Positions 36,501-48,492 are shown, counted from the first letter of the stretch. The stretch: DNA of 64,000 bases from Geosiphon pyriformis (GCA_016748015.1 JAAOMT010000414.1:1-64000), one strand, 5' to 3'. The notes: generated by a model not told the origin, from the letters alone. Translations and numbers: made by a program.

Positions 36501-37589
36501 TGCACTTTTTTTTCCAATTTTATTCTCTATTTGAATATTAATATTACAATACAAAATTTTTTTCAAATTTGGTAGTAAAAAAAATTTTATTTTGGCTAAT
36601 ATTTTTAAAAAACCATTAGATAATTTATTAAACAGCTTTTTTAACAGTTTTTTAAATAAACTATTTAATAAAAAAAAATTTTAATTATTTGGAATTTGGA
36701 ATTATTATTATATTAATTTGTTATAACAGTTTTTTTAAAATTTTTAAGCTATTTTATTAAATTTTAAAAGTTTTTTTAAACAAAAATAAAAAACTTATGT
36801 TTTAATAACTTAAAACAATTTAGATGTTTTAAAAATTAATAATATATTTATTTTATCTTAAGTTATAATAAGAGTAAATATTTAGAATAAAAAGTCTAAA
36901 TTTTTTAACAAAAAATTAAAAATAAGAACTGTTTAATAATATTTGTTTTTCTAAAAAAGTTTTAATTTATTAATAAACAGATATTTAATTATAGATTTGT
37001 TAATTTAAGATTTTAAGTTCAAAAAAAATCAACTAAAAATAATTAAAAATATTAATTAATTAATGTAATTATTTTTAACTTTAAATTTTTTTTAAAGTAT
37101 ATTTAATCAAAACTATTAGTTAAACTGTTTTTTAACTAAAAAACAAATAAAACAGATTGAAAAAAAATTAAGTTTAATATAAACTAAATTATTTTAATTA
37201 TATATTATAAAATAATTCTTGAATTTTTTGTACTAAAAAATAATAAATGTCTATATAATAATAGATAAATTAAAAATTTGACAACTTTACAAAAAACTTT
37301 ATTTTTATATTATAATTAAATATAATATATTAATAGATAACAAAAAAAACAATATTATATAATAATAAAAATAATTAAAAATAATTCAACTTTAATAAAC
37401 AAATTAAATTAATAAAAATTTAGTATATAAAATCAGTTTTATAGATATTTTAATTGCTATTTTTTCTAAAAATAATAAAAAAATAAAAAAATAATTTATA
37501 TTGTTATAGTTGAAACTTATACTTCTTATTAATTATTATATATATTAGCCACTAATATCACATAAATTAGCCACTCTATTTTTAAAAAG

Positions 37590-37777
37590 TAATCATTAAT
37601 CTAATCAATAACCTGATCATTGATCTGATTATTAACCTAATTATTAACCTAATTATTAACCTGATTATTGACCTGATCATTGACCTGATTAATGACCTAA
37701 TCATTGACCTGATTATTGATCTGATCATTAACTTAGTTGTTGACTTAATTATTGACCACTTTTGATAGCTATATAAG
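37590..37777 (+). promoter_or_regulatory. 14-unit 12-bp minisatellite followed by a TATA box
   Basis: About fourteen tandem 12-bp units, consensus TGATYATTRACC (T/C, A/G variants), fill 37590-37758 without length change, followed 11 bp later by TATATAAG at 37770-37777 and TTAGCTGTAGAAAAAC. Downstream (37850-37990) the DNA becomes less AT-rich but no ORF is found. The arrangement looks like tandem activator sites upstream of a Pol II core promoter; no protein is known to me that binds this unit. Confidence 0.5.
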
Positions 37778-38384
37778 TAATAAATCTCTTAGCTGTAGAA
37801 AAACATATAAAAATAAAAGAAATAAAAGAAATAAAATAACAACTTTCATCTTAATTATTCTCTTATTGCTAATTTTTCTTTCTCTATCTTCAAGTATCTA
37901 AACATTTTGGAATAAAAGATTACTTGTTGGTTATTCTTTACCCTTTTCCTAAAATGTGTAATTGTAGTATTTGAAGATTATTGAATAAAACATGACTGAA
38001 AAATACATCTGATATCTGATATTGAATTTTAAGAGTGCTGATATAAGGCATAGAATTATACCAGTATGTAATCATTTATTGACAATATGGATTATTTCTT
38101 TACCTTCAGATTCCTGGTTATTCTTTAAAAAGTACAGCAACTAAGATATTTTATAAAACTGATCTCACACATTGAATCTTTACTCATTTAATTCACTCTT
38201 TGAAGTTGAATTCTTTTTGATTACTTTTATCACTCTATAATCTTGTTCCTTTTTGTTATCTGTTAGCTTGTTATTTCAACCCATAATAATATTATTAATA
38301 AAAAATAATATGTTAGCATAATTCTATATTATATATTAATACTTTTGAAATTTAATATTAAAAATTAATTGTATTTTTTAATAA
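37778..38384. other. Non-coding region downstream of the 12-bp/TATA module
   Basis: No ORF over 60 codons. If the upstream module is a promoter, any transcript here would be non-coding or belong to a decayed element. Confidence 0.4.
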
Positions 38385-38665
38385 ATATTTATTTAATATA
38401 TTTTATAAAAACTAACAATTATATAAATCAAAAAAAATAAAAAAAATAGTTAAAAAAAAAATAAAAAATTAATATTATTGTATTAATCTTTGCTTTAAAT
38501 AAATTTAATTTAAATATAAATAAATTTTTATAATTTTAAGAAGTTTTGTTTATATATTTTTAAAAAAAATTAATAATTAAGTTAATAATTACATTAAAAA
38601 TTCAGTTAATAATTAAATTATTAATCAAGTTAATAATTACATTAACAACTATTTTTAAAAATAAA
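38385..38665 (-). repeat. Inverted copy of the 41.1-kb 12-bp/TATA module
   Basis: The reverse complement of this segment matches 41085-41365: 12-bp units (38646-38571), then TTAATTTTTTTTAAAAATAT and TATATAAAC (TATA at 38556-38549), then the T-rich tract and TATATAATTGTTAGTTTTTA. Only a few substitutions separate them. With element A excised, the two copies would form a head-to-head imperfect palindrome. Confidence 0.7.
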
Positions 38666-38676
38666 ATAGTTATTTA

Positions 38677-40984
38677 ATAACATTAATTTTTTTTTATTAC
38701 ATTTTAACAAGTGAAACCCAAATACTACCTAAAACTATGATACCACAGAAGAGATTACATTATAAGCATAAATCATGTGTTTTCTACATGTAATCAGACA
38801 CTCAGCCCAATCAAGAACTTACTATGCTGAATCAAAAGTAGATAAGAATAACCCCAACTCACAAATTCTTTCAATGATACTATTTAGATTCCTAGAGTCA
38901 AAAATAAACTCATTAAGAAACAATTTAGTAGACTCAATATTGCTCCTAGTTTCAGCACCAGACATTTGCCACAAAGCAATAACATGTTCAATAGTGTCCT
39001 CACTTAAAAAAGAAGACTTAGCAGCCAGCATACTATCATAATTCATATCACTAAAGTCAACCTCAGATCTAAGACAAGCAATGTCCTTAGAGATCACAAC
39101 CAAGAGGTTAAAAAAATTGTTAGCAGCACTCTTCATGGAAATGAGATCTTTCTCAACCTGAACAGCCTTAGCAGCATTATCATTAAGAAGACGAAACACC
39201 AAAGCAACCAAAGAACCAACAGGCTCAACAATAGACTTAACCAGAGCAGCCAAATCCGAAATCTGCTTTTTCAAAGAGTCCAACCTAGAACTAACAGCAG
39301 AATTAGCAGCAAAAACAGCTGAAGAAGCCACTAAAAGAGGAAACTCAGAAAGACCAAAAAGAGCAGCAGTCTTGGCATATGAAACAAAACCCACAAAACG
39401 AAACTTGAAAATCTTGGAAACCTTGGGAGTGAAAGGTAGAAAAATCTTGCAATCTGTGGCCAGATGGCCCATTTTTTGACATCTAAAGCAGTGCTGGCAG
39501 CCAGAAGTTTCCCACCAGATATGGCATTTCCTTAAAGTACCAGTCTTGACTACAGCAGAATCCAAATTGCCTTAAGAGTCAAATGTAACCAAAGCAAACT
39601 GAGAATAATGACCAGAATCAGGAGAACAAGGAATGAAACATATTCGACCACCAATCTGAGAAATCATATCACTGATTTCAAAGGTGGTACAGCCAGGAGG
39701 AAGGTTGACCAATTTGGCCTTAAACTTATCATGAAACAAAATAGTCTTATTTTAATTCACCAAAAAGAGGATTCTAACACTATCCTTGCCCACCAAAACT
39801 GACCAATGCTTCAAGACAGACACAGCAGAGTCCAACTTTTCAAAATATACCACCACATACTGCCAAATACCAGCAGGCTTCAGTACAACACAAGTAACAC
39901 TACCAAACACATTGAGAGCCAACTTAACATCAGCAGCAGACACATCCAAAGGCACATCATGCAGTGCAACAGCAGCAGAAGAGGAACCAAATTCAAAAAC
40001 CACCAAAGACTTGGCAATTTTAAGAGTGGCCAAATGAACAGAGCTTGTAAGCTCAACCAGAAATGCAGCTTCCAATGACTGTTGAGAAGCAAACTCCACA
40101 CAGAAAAGCTTCATATTGTCTTTTGAAACAGATTTAACATCCAAGAAACCATGCACAGACTGAAAAACAGTCTTAACATAAGCCAATTTGATCTTAAAAG
40201 TAGCACCAGGCACCAGAGTGGAGGCCACCCACTCAGCAAACCTTTGACGACTAGTAATAGTTTCCCAAGCACCACCAGAAGTAGTACCAGAAACTAAAGA
40301 AGGAGATGATTCAGTTTCCATTTGATCAGCCCAGTTTCCAAGAACAGGTAATCCAACAGGAGGAGATTGTTTTGCTTCTAAAACCAGCAAAGATCTGCTG
40401 AAAGACACCACATTTAGCAACACAGCCAGTGGTTGATCTTGGCCCATCTTGGATAATGTGTCAGATAATGCTACAGAGATCTTATCTAAGATCTTATTGG
40501 GAACCACAAAGGGGTTTGGTGTAACAATAGCAGAGGCAAACGACTGCTCCCACTTTTCTGAACTTTTGGTTTTTTTGACCATTTTTTTTGAAGAGGTGGT
40601 GCCAGAAGCACCAGATTTTGAATCTATAGAGAGGAAAACCAGCTTATTTACTGGTCTATTATTAAAAACTTTTGGGCTCTTAGTCGGGGTGGAGGCAATA
40701 CTGGGACTAATCCAAATGTGTCTCTTTGAGGGAACTTTAACCAGTGAAAAACCAGCCAAAGATAAGGAAGTTAATTCAATGGCTACCAAAGGCAGCTTTT
40801 CACAATTACTGGGTAAAAGAAAGGCTTCTAAAATGTTTTGTCTAGTTGCTTCTACAATAGAGAGAGCTTTTCTGGTTGAAATTTTATTAGATATCTCAGG
40901 ACAAATATCCAGTGCAGCTTTTTTACTCTTTGCTCTAGTTGTGGTCATAAAATTAAGGAGACAAAGAGTAGTCATAACATTAAT
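38677..40984 (-). mobile_element. LINE-A: ORF1-only, non-autonomous non-LTR element with target duplication
   Basis: Element 38688-40973 (2286 bp, minus), flanked on both sides by the identical 11-mer ATAACATTAAT (38677-38687 and 40974-40984). On the minus strand it starts at GACTACTCTTTGTC, carries a single long ORF1 with a zinc knuckle, then directly a ~120-bp 3' tail (GAGTGTCTGATTACATGTAG .. TTTCACTTGTT) like those of LINEs B-D, and ends in A-rich sequence. No endonuclease, RT or RNase H is present. Target duplication plus A-tail is the signature of target-primed reverse transcription. Confidence 0.85.
38822..40948 (-). pseudogene. LINE-A ORF1 (CCHC nucleic-acid-binding protein) with two stops
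   Basis: One frame runs from ATG at 40948 (MTTTRAKSKKAALDI) to a stop at 38822, about 709 codons. It is broken only by two TAA codons (39752-39754 and just upstream of 39565), each a single C-to-T change away from CAA. The N-terminal third is basic and Ser/Thr-rich; two RRM-like regions are suggested by LFCVEFASQQSLEAAFLVE and FKAKLVNLPPGCTTFEISDM. The zinc knuckle CFRCQKMGHLATDC (CX2CX4HX4C) lies near 39485; a long helical, heptad-like C-terminal part follows (DSLKKQISDLAALVKSI to IIERICELGLFL). The ATG at 40975 lies partly in the target duplication, so 40948 is the better start. ORF1 proteins of LINEs coat element RNA. Confidence 0.8.
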
Positions 40985-41084
40985 AATTAATATATGTAAT
41001 TAATTATTTGTTAAATAAATAAAAATAACTAAAAAGTAAAATTTTTAATTATAATTATATATTAGTTATTAATATTATTAATTA

Positions 41085-41365
41085 GTTATTTTAGCTTTAT
41101 AAGTAATTATTAATTAATTATTAATTTAATTATTAGCTTAAGTATTAATTTAATTATTAATTTGATTATTAACTGAATTTTTAATATAATTACTGATTTA
41201 ATTATTAATTTTTTTTAAAAATATATAAATAAAATTATAAAATTTTATTTAAAACAAAGATTATTTTTTTTATTTTTTTTACTATTTTTTTATTTTTTTT
41301 AATTTATATAATTATTAGTTTTTATAAAGTATATTAAATAAATATTTACTAAAAAATACATATTT
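41085..41365 (+). promoter_or_regulatory. 12-bp repeat/TATA module upstream of LINE-B
   Basis: 12-bp units of the TAATTATTAATT type at 41103-41210, then TATATAAA at 41222-41229 and a T-rich tract. It sits directly upstream of the 5' UTR of LINE-B (from about 41383) and may act as its promoter; its inverted twin is at 38385-38665. Confidence 0.45.
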
Positions 41366-41507
41366 AAAGATTTATAAAAAAAACTTTCTCTTGTTAATCC
41401 CCTGACCACGATGAAAGTGAAGATTTATCAAAGATATAACATATTTTTTTTCCTTTCTCTTTCACCTTTTCATAATTATTTCTTCTAATCTATCTGTCTT
41501 TGTTATC

Positions 41508-43459
41508 ATAGAACTGGTAGGCTCTTCTGCTGATGGCTCTGTTTCAGATTTGGCTGGTTTGGGGACCTGCCCAAATACTAAGAAAAAGCATGTGGAGAGT
41601 GTTTACTCTTGTGCTGCATCATATAAAAAGCCAAAAAAACCTGAAGCTAGTAGTGTTTTGGTCGATTTGTCTATTGGTCTTCTGGCTCTGGAAGATATTG
41701 GTATTTCTGGCAATAAGTCTATGGTATTCTGGGGAAGCAAGATTAGAAGTGTTGCTAGCAGTGTAAGTGGTTTCTCAGATGTTGAGAATATGGCAAACAC
41801 GATTGTCAAAAAAACAAGCTATGCTAAATCAGATGAGAATGATGATATGGACAATGGTACACTGAGAAAAACTCGCACCTGAACATACATGTTGGATAAT
41901 CCTCTGAAGGCTTCAATGTTAGACACTATAAGCGATGATGAAAGTGTGTTTGGTTTTCTTTCTTCAAAGTTTGTTGGTTCTAATGAGCTGCCACCTGCCA
42001 AATCATGTGTCATGAAGAAACGTAGCTTTGAGCCAATTAAATCATTTGCATTAGATGTTGAGTTGTCTGCTGTGTCTGGAAAAACAAATAGTGATAAGTT
42101 AATTGCATTCAAAAAATCTTTTATCAAATTGATGGTTTTGGGGGAACATCAACTCCTTCAAAATTCTCAGGGATTATCAGAGCTTCATTTATATCTGAGT
42201 TTAGTATGATTAGGGCAAATGAATTGGTGATTTGTGAGAAAATTATTGTTAATGATGATTTAAGAAAAGTAAATAGCCATTTAGATCGGGAAGTGATAGT
42301 CAAGAAGATCTCAGTAGATTTTTTCAGATCAGCAATTGAATCAGTATTTTCTAAGTTTGGTTAGGTGATTTCGATTAGAATGCAACTGATTGGCCTGTGG
42401 CAAAAAGCTTTAGTAGAATTTAAGTCATTAGCTGTGGCTAGCCTGGTTGTTTCTAAATGATCAGTTTTTGTGAGTAAAGATTCTGTTCATGTTGCTTTGG
42501 CATTAAATGACAAGAAATTATGGGTGGCCAGAGATTATTATTGGGCATTGCTTTATACTTTTCCAGTTGGTATGACTGCTTATGATTTGTCAAGTTTAGT
42601 GAATTCTTATGGTGAGAAAACTTGTTTTATTGACCATAATCTCAGCTCTTATGCACGTGATAAATGTGCAATTATGTGTTTTGCCAATGAAGCATTCAAA
42701 TTGACAGCTATTGGGTCTGTTCCTGTTTATAAGGATGTGAATTTGCATTGGGCTGGTCTTTTTTTGGCTCGTTGTGCCAAGTGTAAATGTTTTGGTCATA
42801 TTTCTAAAGTGTGTTTGGTTGGTGGGAACTCTGTGGTTCATCATAAGTGAGTGGTGTTTTCTCAAGATCAGGTTTGTTTGGCTAATATTTATAAGAGAAA
42901 ACAAGCTCCAGTTGCCTATCCAGTATTTTTTGGTGGTAAAACTTGGACACAAATTGCTGGTGGTGCATCTTTTCATGTGTTTTCATTGGTTCCTCCTAGA
43001 GCTGGTTTAACTTTAAGTGTGACATCTTTGGTGATGGCTTCTGATTCTTTCAATAATTCTGGTTTAACTGACCACATGGCTTTTCTGGAGTGCTCTATGG
43101 AGCTTTTGTCAAATCAAGTCTCTGAAATTTTAAGGAATTTGAGCTTTGTGGAATTGGTGCCAATTTCATCTTCTTCTTGTGTTCTCTCTTCTGTTGTTGC
43201 TCCTCCTATGAACCCAGTTTTGAATTCGAATATGGCTGTAGATAATGTGATAATGCCTTCACCTTTTTTATCTTCTTCTCTAATAACTGGAAATGCCATC
43301 TCAGACCTGAGTTTGAGCAGCTTGAAGATTCTTATCACTAAGGTGGGTGGATTGAAATCTAAGATGATGGCTTTAGAGGTATTGATTAGTTCAGTTTTGT
43401 CAAGATTGAATTTTTTGTGTTCTGGTTTGGGTTTGTTAGCTCCTTTTCCATCTCAATAA
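41508..43459 (+). pseudogene. LINE-B ORF1 relic
   Basis: Reads ELVGSSADGSVSDLAGLGTC, KKKHVESVYS onward. The expected initiator is ATA at 41508-41510, as in LINE-E. A TGA interrupts at about 41880 (Arg CGA expected: KTRT*TY) and a frameshift occurs near 42110-42150. Further stops are FG*VIS (~42362), SK*SVF (~42458, Trp expected) and HHK*VV (42848-42850, Arg expected). The zinc knuckle CAKCKCFGHISKVC (CX2CX4HX4C, ~42774-42815) is intact. The C-terminal part is Ser-rich and helical and ends LLAPFPSQ at 43459, a terminus shared with C. The substitutions creating stops are mostly C-to-T or G-to-A. Confidence 0.8.
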
Positions 43460-43473
43460 ATGGTTTAATTTGG

Positions 43474-46400
43474 AAAATTGCTATGTGCAACATTAAAGGG
43501 ATGAATAATCCTACAAAACAGAGTGATATAGTTTGTTGGCATAAGGAAATGAACAATGTAATTTCTATTGTTACTGAGACTAAATTAAAAGATAAGATCT
43601 GTTTATGGATTATAAACAGATTTGATGGCATCCGTGTTTTCATTTTTGGAGTGGATTCTGGTTATCTGGGTTCAGGCATGGCTATTATTATGGATGTTTT
43701 TTTAGCTTGTCATGTGTGCAAGGTTTCTGAGGTGCCTGGTTAGATTCTCTGTGTCAAGTTGCTTTTTAAAAATAAACTTTCTGTGTCAATTTTGGGGCTG
43801 TATGTTGATGCTTCCTCAGTGGTTTGGTTCTCTTAAGCTGGTGACATCAACTCCCTTATTGTAAAGGCTGTAAACAAGTCCTCTTTTGTCATTCTCAGCA
43901 GTAATTTTAATGAGGATGGTTCTCACAAATGTGCCAGTTTCAAGAAGTGTTTTGATTTGAATATGGTCAACTCTTTAGCTGGGAGTGCTTTTGCTAAGAA
44001 ACCTACATGATGCAATTCTCGTGAGATTGCTAAGACAATTGATTATGTTTTTGTTTCCTCGAATTTGATTAATGCATTGGTGGGTCACAATGTGGCTAGT
44101 GTGGTAGACTATTTTGATACTGATTATGTGGCTGTTTTTGTCTCTGTGGGTCTGGGTGGTTTGTTGAATATCCAGCTATTGTCGCTGCACAAGCAAGCAA
44201 ACAAGAATTGTTGGAAATATGACATTAAAGATGCTGATAAGAGCAAGTGGTGTTAATTTAGGAATGCTACAGCCACTCATGCTGCTGTGCTCTCAAGTGT
44301 GTTTAAGACAGCTAAGAGGTTTTTGGATCTGGATGTGATGTGGAATGTTGTTCGTATGGTCATGAGTTCTGTGGCTGATGGAACATTCAAAAGAAAATGG
44401 TTCAAAGGTTATAACAGGGTTTTTACTAAGGTGTCTTCTAAGTTTCATAAACTGGAGTTGCTGGTGTCCAAACTGGTGAAGGTCTCTCGTTTGGTTTCAA
44501 GTGATGATTTTATTTTGCTGCTGGATACATGGGACAGATTGAACTCCAGTGGTGTGGCTGAAGTAAAGTCTTTTTTTCTTTTAGGTTTTACTTTTGATGC
44601 TATTCATTCTGGATTGGTGAAAGTGCGAAAGCTTTACTGTTTTTCCAAGTTATTGAAATCCAAGCATGCTGAAGAATCTTGTGTCAGACAGGCCATTGCC
44701 AATAGAATAGAGAGTTTTGAATTGGATAAAAGTCATATTATTAGAAGTGTGCTGGAGTGGTCTTTTTGTAAAGTGGTATTGGATCATTTGGTTGTTAATG
44801 GTAAGTTGGTTTTGGAGCCCAATTTAGTTAAGTCTGGAGTGGATAAAATTATGGAGGGTTGGACAAGAAAGTGCAGGGTGGTGTCTGATGTCTCTGGTGA
44901 TTGGACTCGTCAATATTAGCCTTTGAATTATGTTTTTAATGATGCATTTTCTGGTGTTATGGGTCCAATTGGTTCTGATAAATTGTTTGCAATGGTTTCT
45001 AATCTGCCTGATGGCAAAGCAGCTGGATTTTCTGGCATCTCTAATAAATTATGAAAACACTGTGACAGCTCAGTCTTGGCTATGCTTTCTGTGCTCTTGA
45101 ATCTGTGTCTAACTTGTGAGTCTGTACTTGGGCTTTAGAAGAAAGCTTGGGTTTCAATAATTCCTAAGCCATATGAATGGGAAGATGTTCTTATGAACAC
45201 ATATCCTATTGTATTGATTAAGACAGCTCGTAAAGTTTTTTTCAAGATTCTTTCAGACAGGATCTCTTCAGTTTGCAGTACTTATAATGTTTTGCATGGA
45301 GACAATTTTTCTGTATTAAGGAGTATGTTAATGCAATTGTCTATTTTTGCCATCAGTTCTGTAATTGAGGATGCATTGAAAAAAAAACTGTGAACTGTGG
45401 CTGGTTTTGCAGGACATACATAAGGCTTATAACTCTGTTGGTTGGGAACATCTCAAGAGGAGTTTAGTTAAAATCAAAATGTGTAACAGGTTTATTGGGT
45501 TTTTTGGTGATATTCACAATAATCAAGTTAACAGGGTGATGACTGACTTTGGCTTAACTGATGGATATTGTGTTCATGATGGCTTAGACCAGGAGAAAGT
45601 GTTCTTATCTTTTCTTTGGCACATATTCTATGATTCACTTCTGTGTGAAGCCAAAAGGCAAGAAAGTGTGTGTAGTTATAGGCTGAATTCTCATTTTGTT
45701 TCCAAGTTGGACCAGGTAAAATCTCAGACAGGATTGACATCATTTTTTGCTGCTAGTGCTTATGTCAATGATACAATTTGGGTTGGTAGTAGTCAGACTG
45801 CTACACAACATATCCTTAATATTGCTAGTGAATTCTTTAGGTTTAATGATATTTTTATAAATAATAACAAGACTGTGGCCATTTCCATTAACTGCCAAGT
45901 TTTTAACTCTCATCTGACTGTCAGTAGTTTGCCTATTTCTGTCACTAAAAAGAAGGAGCCTCATTATTATTTGGGCATTTTTTTGTCTTCTAAGGGTCTA
46001 TCAAAGTCTAGCATGACAAAAACACACTCAGATGTTCGGTTTTTTGTCAATTTTGTTCTAAAGAAGGTGATTTCAGATAAGCAGTTTGCGTACTTGGTAT
46101 CAGTGGTTCTTTTTCTTATTGTCAATTACAGAACCCAGTTCAGTTTTGTTCCTATTAATGTTTGTAATAAATGGGATACTATGATTTGTAGGGGCTTGAA
46201 GTCCAAGTCTGGCCTCTCATATGATTTCCCTACTGATGCAATCTATTATCCCTCCTTGTATGATTTAAAGACTTTTGAACAGATCCAGGCTAAGAGCAAA
46301 TCAGCTTCCATTGTTCTTTTTGTGAATTCACTGGGCATTTTGGATTGATTATTTTCTCATAGGTTTCATGATCTTCAAGTTCTTAGCTGGTATTTTCACC

Positions 46401-48130
46401 ATCTTTTGCAGTTTTCAGTTCATATCAGAGTCAACCCCTCTGATAATTTTTTGGCTGGTATGGTCCACATTTTTTCTGGATGTGGTTTGTTCTTAGGCAG
46501 CTCTCTGACAAGTGCATTTTGTTATTGGAGTGGTACTCCTATGTCTCTTGTTCTTAGAAAACCTGGTTATTTTAAGTGTGTTTCCTCTCTTCAGCAGTAT
46601 GGGGTTGCCTTTGTGGACCAGCTACATGACAAGCATGATAATATTTTTGGTTGGCCAATCTTTAAGTGGTAAAAGCAACTGAACTCTCATGGCCCTATTT
46701 CCATCTGGTTTGAGCTTTTGGTGCACTTTCTTGGTAGTGTAAACTTTCCTTCTGTTTGTTTTCTGTTTTTGGATGTCTCCTCTGATGTTCTTCAGTCTTA
46801 TGATTTTGATGTCATTGGTGTCAATTTGTTACATGTTGATGCTACTTGTCTTTCTGTATATATGGATGGATTGCTGAGCAGTTTAGGAACTCCTGGTATA
46901 ATGGCTGGTGCTGTTGTTTTTTTTGAGAACATTGATTTGGACCTGGGTGTTGGGATTTCTGGTTTGGTTTCTTCTACAATGGCAGAGTTGCAGGCCATTG
47001 TGCTGGCTCTCAAGTGTATTCCTTCTTCCTGTTCTGTTGACTTGTTTTTGAACAGCCAGGCTGCTCTAGACGCATGTAAATCAAAGTCTGTATTGGCTTG
47101 TCTGAATTTCAGGAATTGGTGCTGGGTTGAGTGTCACCATATTGTTAATGTCATTTGTCGCAAAAATTTGGATGTAAATTGGATTAAAGTTAAAGGTCAC
47201 TCTGGTGTCTCTGACAATGAGCATGCTGATGCTCTAGCCAAAGCTGTTGCTCTTTCTAATAGATGCCTACCTCACATGGTCAGTAAGAGATTTCTTCAAG
47301 CTGATGGCACAGTTGTCTCTGATAACTCTCAGCATTTTGTTCATAATATCTTCCAATCTATTCACCATTCATATTGGGAGGTTGGTTCCAGTTTCCATGT
47401 TCTGATAGATAGCCTGCATGCTAATATTGATTGGTTTAGATCTTCTTTGGTGTGGCATCCCGATTCTCACTTGGCTGCTGGCTTTACCAGTGCACACACT
47501 GCTGGCTTCTATTCATATTTTATGAAGGCATTGCATCACTGTCTCTCTGTTGCAATATGTAAGCACCTATATAATAAGTGTTATTTTAGTGTGGTGTGTT
47601 TGTTCTGTGGGGATGTCAAAGTCTCAGACCATGTTTTTTTTTGCTCTTTTGATGCTGCTAATCATGACCATTTAATAGAAGCTTATGTATCAGCATGGAA
47701 GTCATGCTTGGGTTTATCTCACTCTTCTTCTTGTGTATTGTAATTGTTGTATGCTTGTGTTTCAGATGTGGTTGTTGGTACTGCTTTGTGTAAAGGCTTT
47801 GTTTTCAATGATTGGTATCATGAATCTGCTTCTGTTTTTAAGGACCCTAAAGTTGCAGCTCAGAATATTGTGTTCTTTGTGCATGAATTCTGTCTTGCTT
47901 TCCAGGATGATATTTGGCTGGTGTGTGCCAAATACCAGGCTGTTATGAAAAAAAATGGTTTGATCCTACCAGATAGTTCTATTTCTGTCTCAATTTCTGG
48001 TCTTTTGGTGGTGTTATCAGCTGGTGTGATTAGATTATTAGGTATTGCTAATGCGCTTGGTATTAGTTTTGGGTTTCGTAAATCTTGTCTGTTTTTCTCA
48101 AGTATTGGGACATGGTCTCTGTTCATATAG
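43474..48130 (+). pseudogene. LINE-B ORF2 relic (endonuclease, RT, RNase H, zf-RVT)
   Basis: Endonuclease (43474-44200): CNIKGMNNPTKQ, TETKL, and a metal-site region reading SSNFNED where D keeps GEDFNEN; the terminal SDH-type motif reads FDTDY, the His replaced by Tyr. RT (about 44940-46000): LPDGKAAG, IPKPYEW, VLQDIHKAYNSVGWEHL, and active site AYVND (45758-45772), the first catalytic Asp being Asn. RNase H (46830-47260): VYMDG, AELQA, FLNSQAALD (Asp to Asn at 47051-47053), DNEHADALA. The zf-RVT motif CLFCGDVKVSDHVFFC (~47600-47645) is intact. Stops include TAG 43741-43743, TGA 45052-45054 and TAG 45136-45138, each at a Trp position of a sister copy. Dead element. Confidence 0.88.
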
Positions 48131-48492
48131 GTGCCTAGTGTAGTCTTGATTAGTCTGAGTGGCTGGTCATGTGTAGTAAATGCATGATTCACACCTAGTT
48201 TAGATTATAAATGTGATGTATAATACTAGGCCATATTTGGATTTCACTTATTAAATGATTAAAAAAAAAAAAAAATACAATTAATACTTATAATTAAATT
48301 TTAAAAACACTAACAAAAAATATAAAATTGTTTTAATATATTATTTTTTGTTAATAATACAGATTTTTAGATTTTTTTGTTATTTTTTGAAAAGAATAAT
48401 AACAAAAACTTCTTTTTTTCCTACATCCCAAATTTCTAAAAAAGTGCTTTTATTGAGAGAAGTTTTTTACTGCCTTTATTTCTTTTATTATT

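Larger units (their letters stand above)
31475..37589. other. AT desert with ghosts of retrotransposons
   Basis: About 6 kb in which G and C are very rare and no reading frame of note exists. Two stretches (31830-31950 and 33455-33570) still resemble minus-strand LINE 3' tails like that at 55270-55390, which suggests the region consists at least partly of extremely mutated LINE copies. A near-perfect ~55-bp tandem duplication is visible at 35475-35590. Confidence 0.6.
41383..48276 (+). mobile_element. LINE-B: near-full-length non-LTR retrotransposon, inactivated
   Basis: About 6.9 kb: 5' UTR starting near ACTTTCTCTTGTTAATCCCC (shared with LINE-E), ORF1 (41508-43459), ORF2 (43474-48130), a 3' tail with GAGTGGCTGGTCATGTGTAG and ATTTGGATTTCACTT, and a terminal A15 tract at 48262-48276. 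Gene order ORF1 (zinc knuckle), endonuclease, RT, RNase H, zf-RVT is that of fungal non-LTR elements. The 5' boundary is approximate. Confidence 0.88.

Noticed and set aside
37590-37758. 12-bp repeats considered as centromeric satellite or replication origin
   Set aside because: Short array, recurring with a TATA box in several places; a promoter-like module fits better, though origin activity cannot be excluded.
40449-41003. 184-codon plus-strand ORF
   Set aside because: Antisense shadow of LINE-A ORF1, which has the zinc knuckle and correct orientation relative to the 3' tail.
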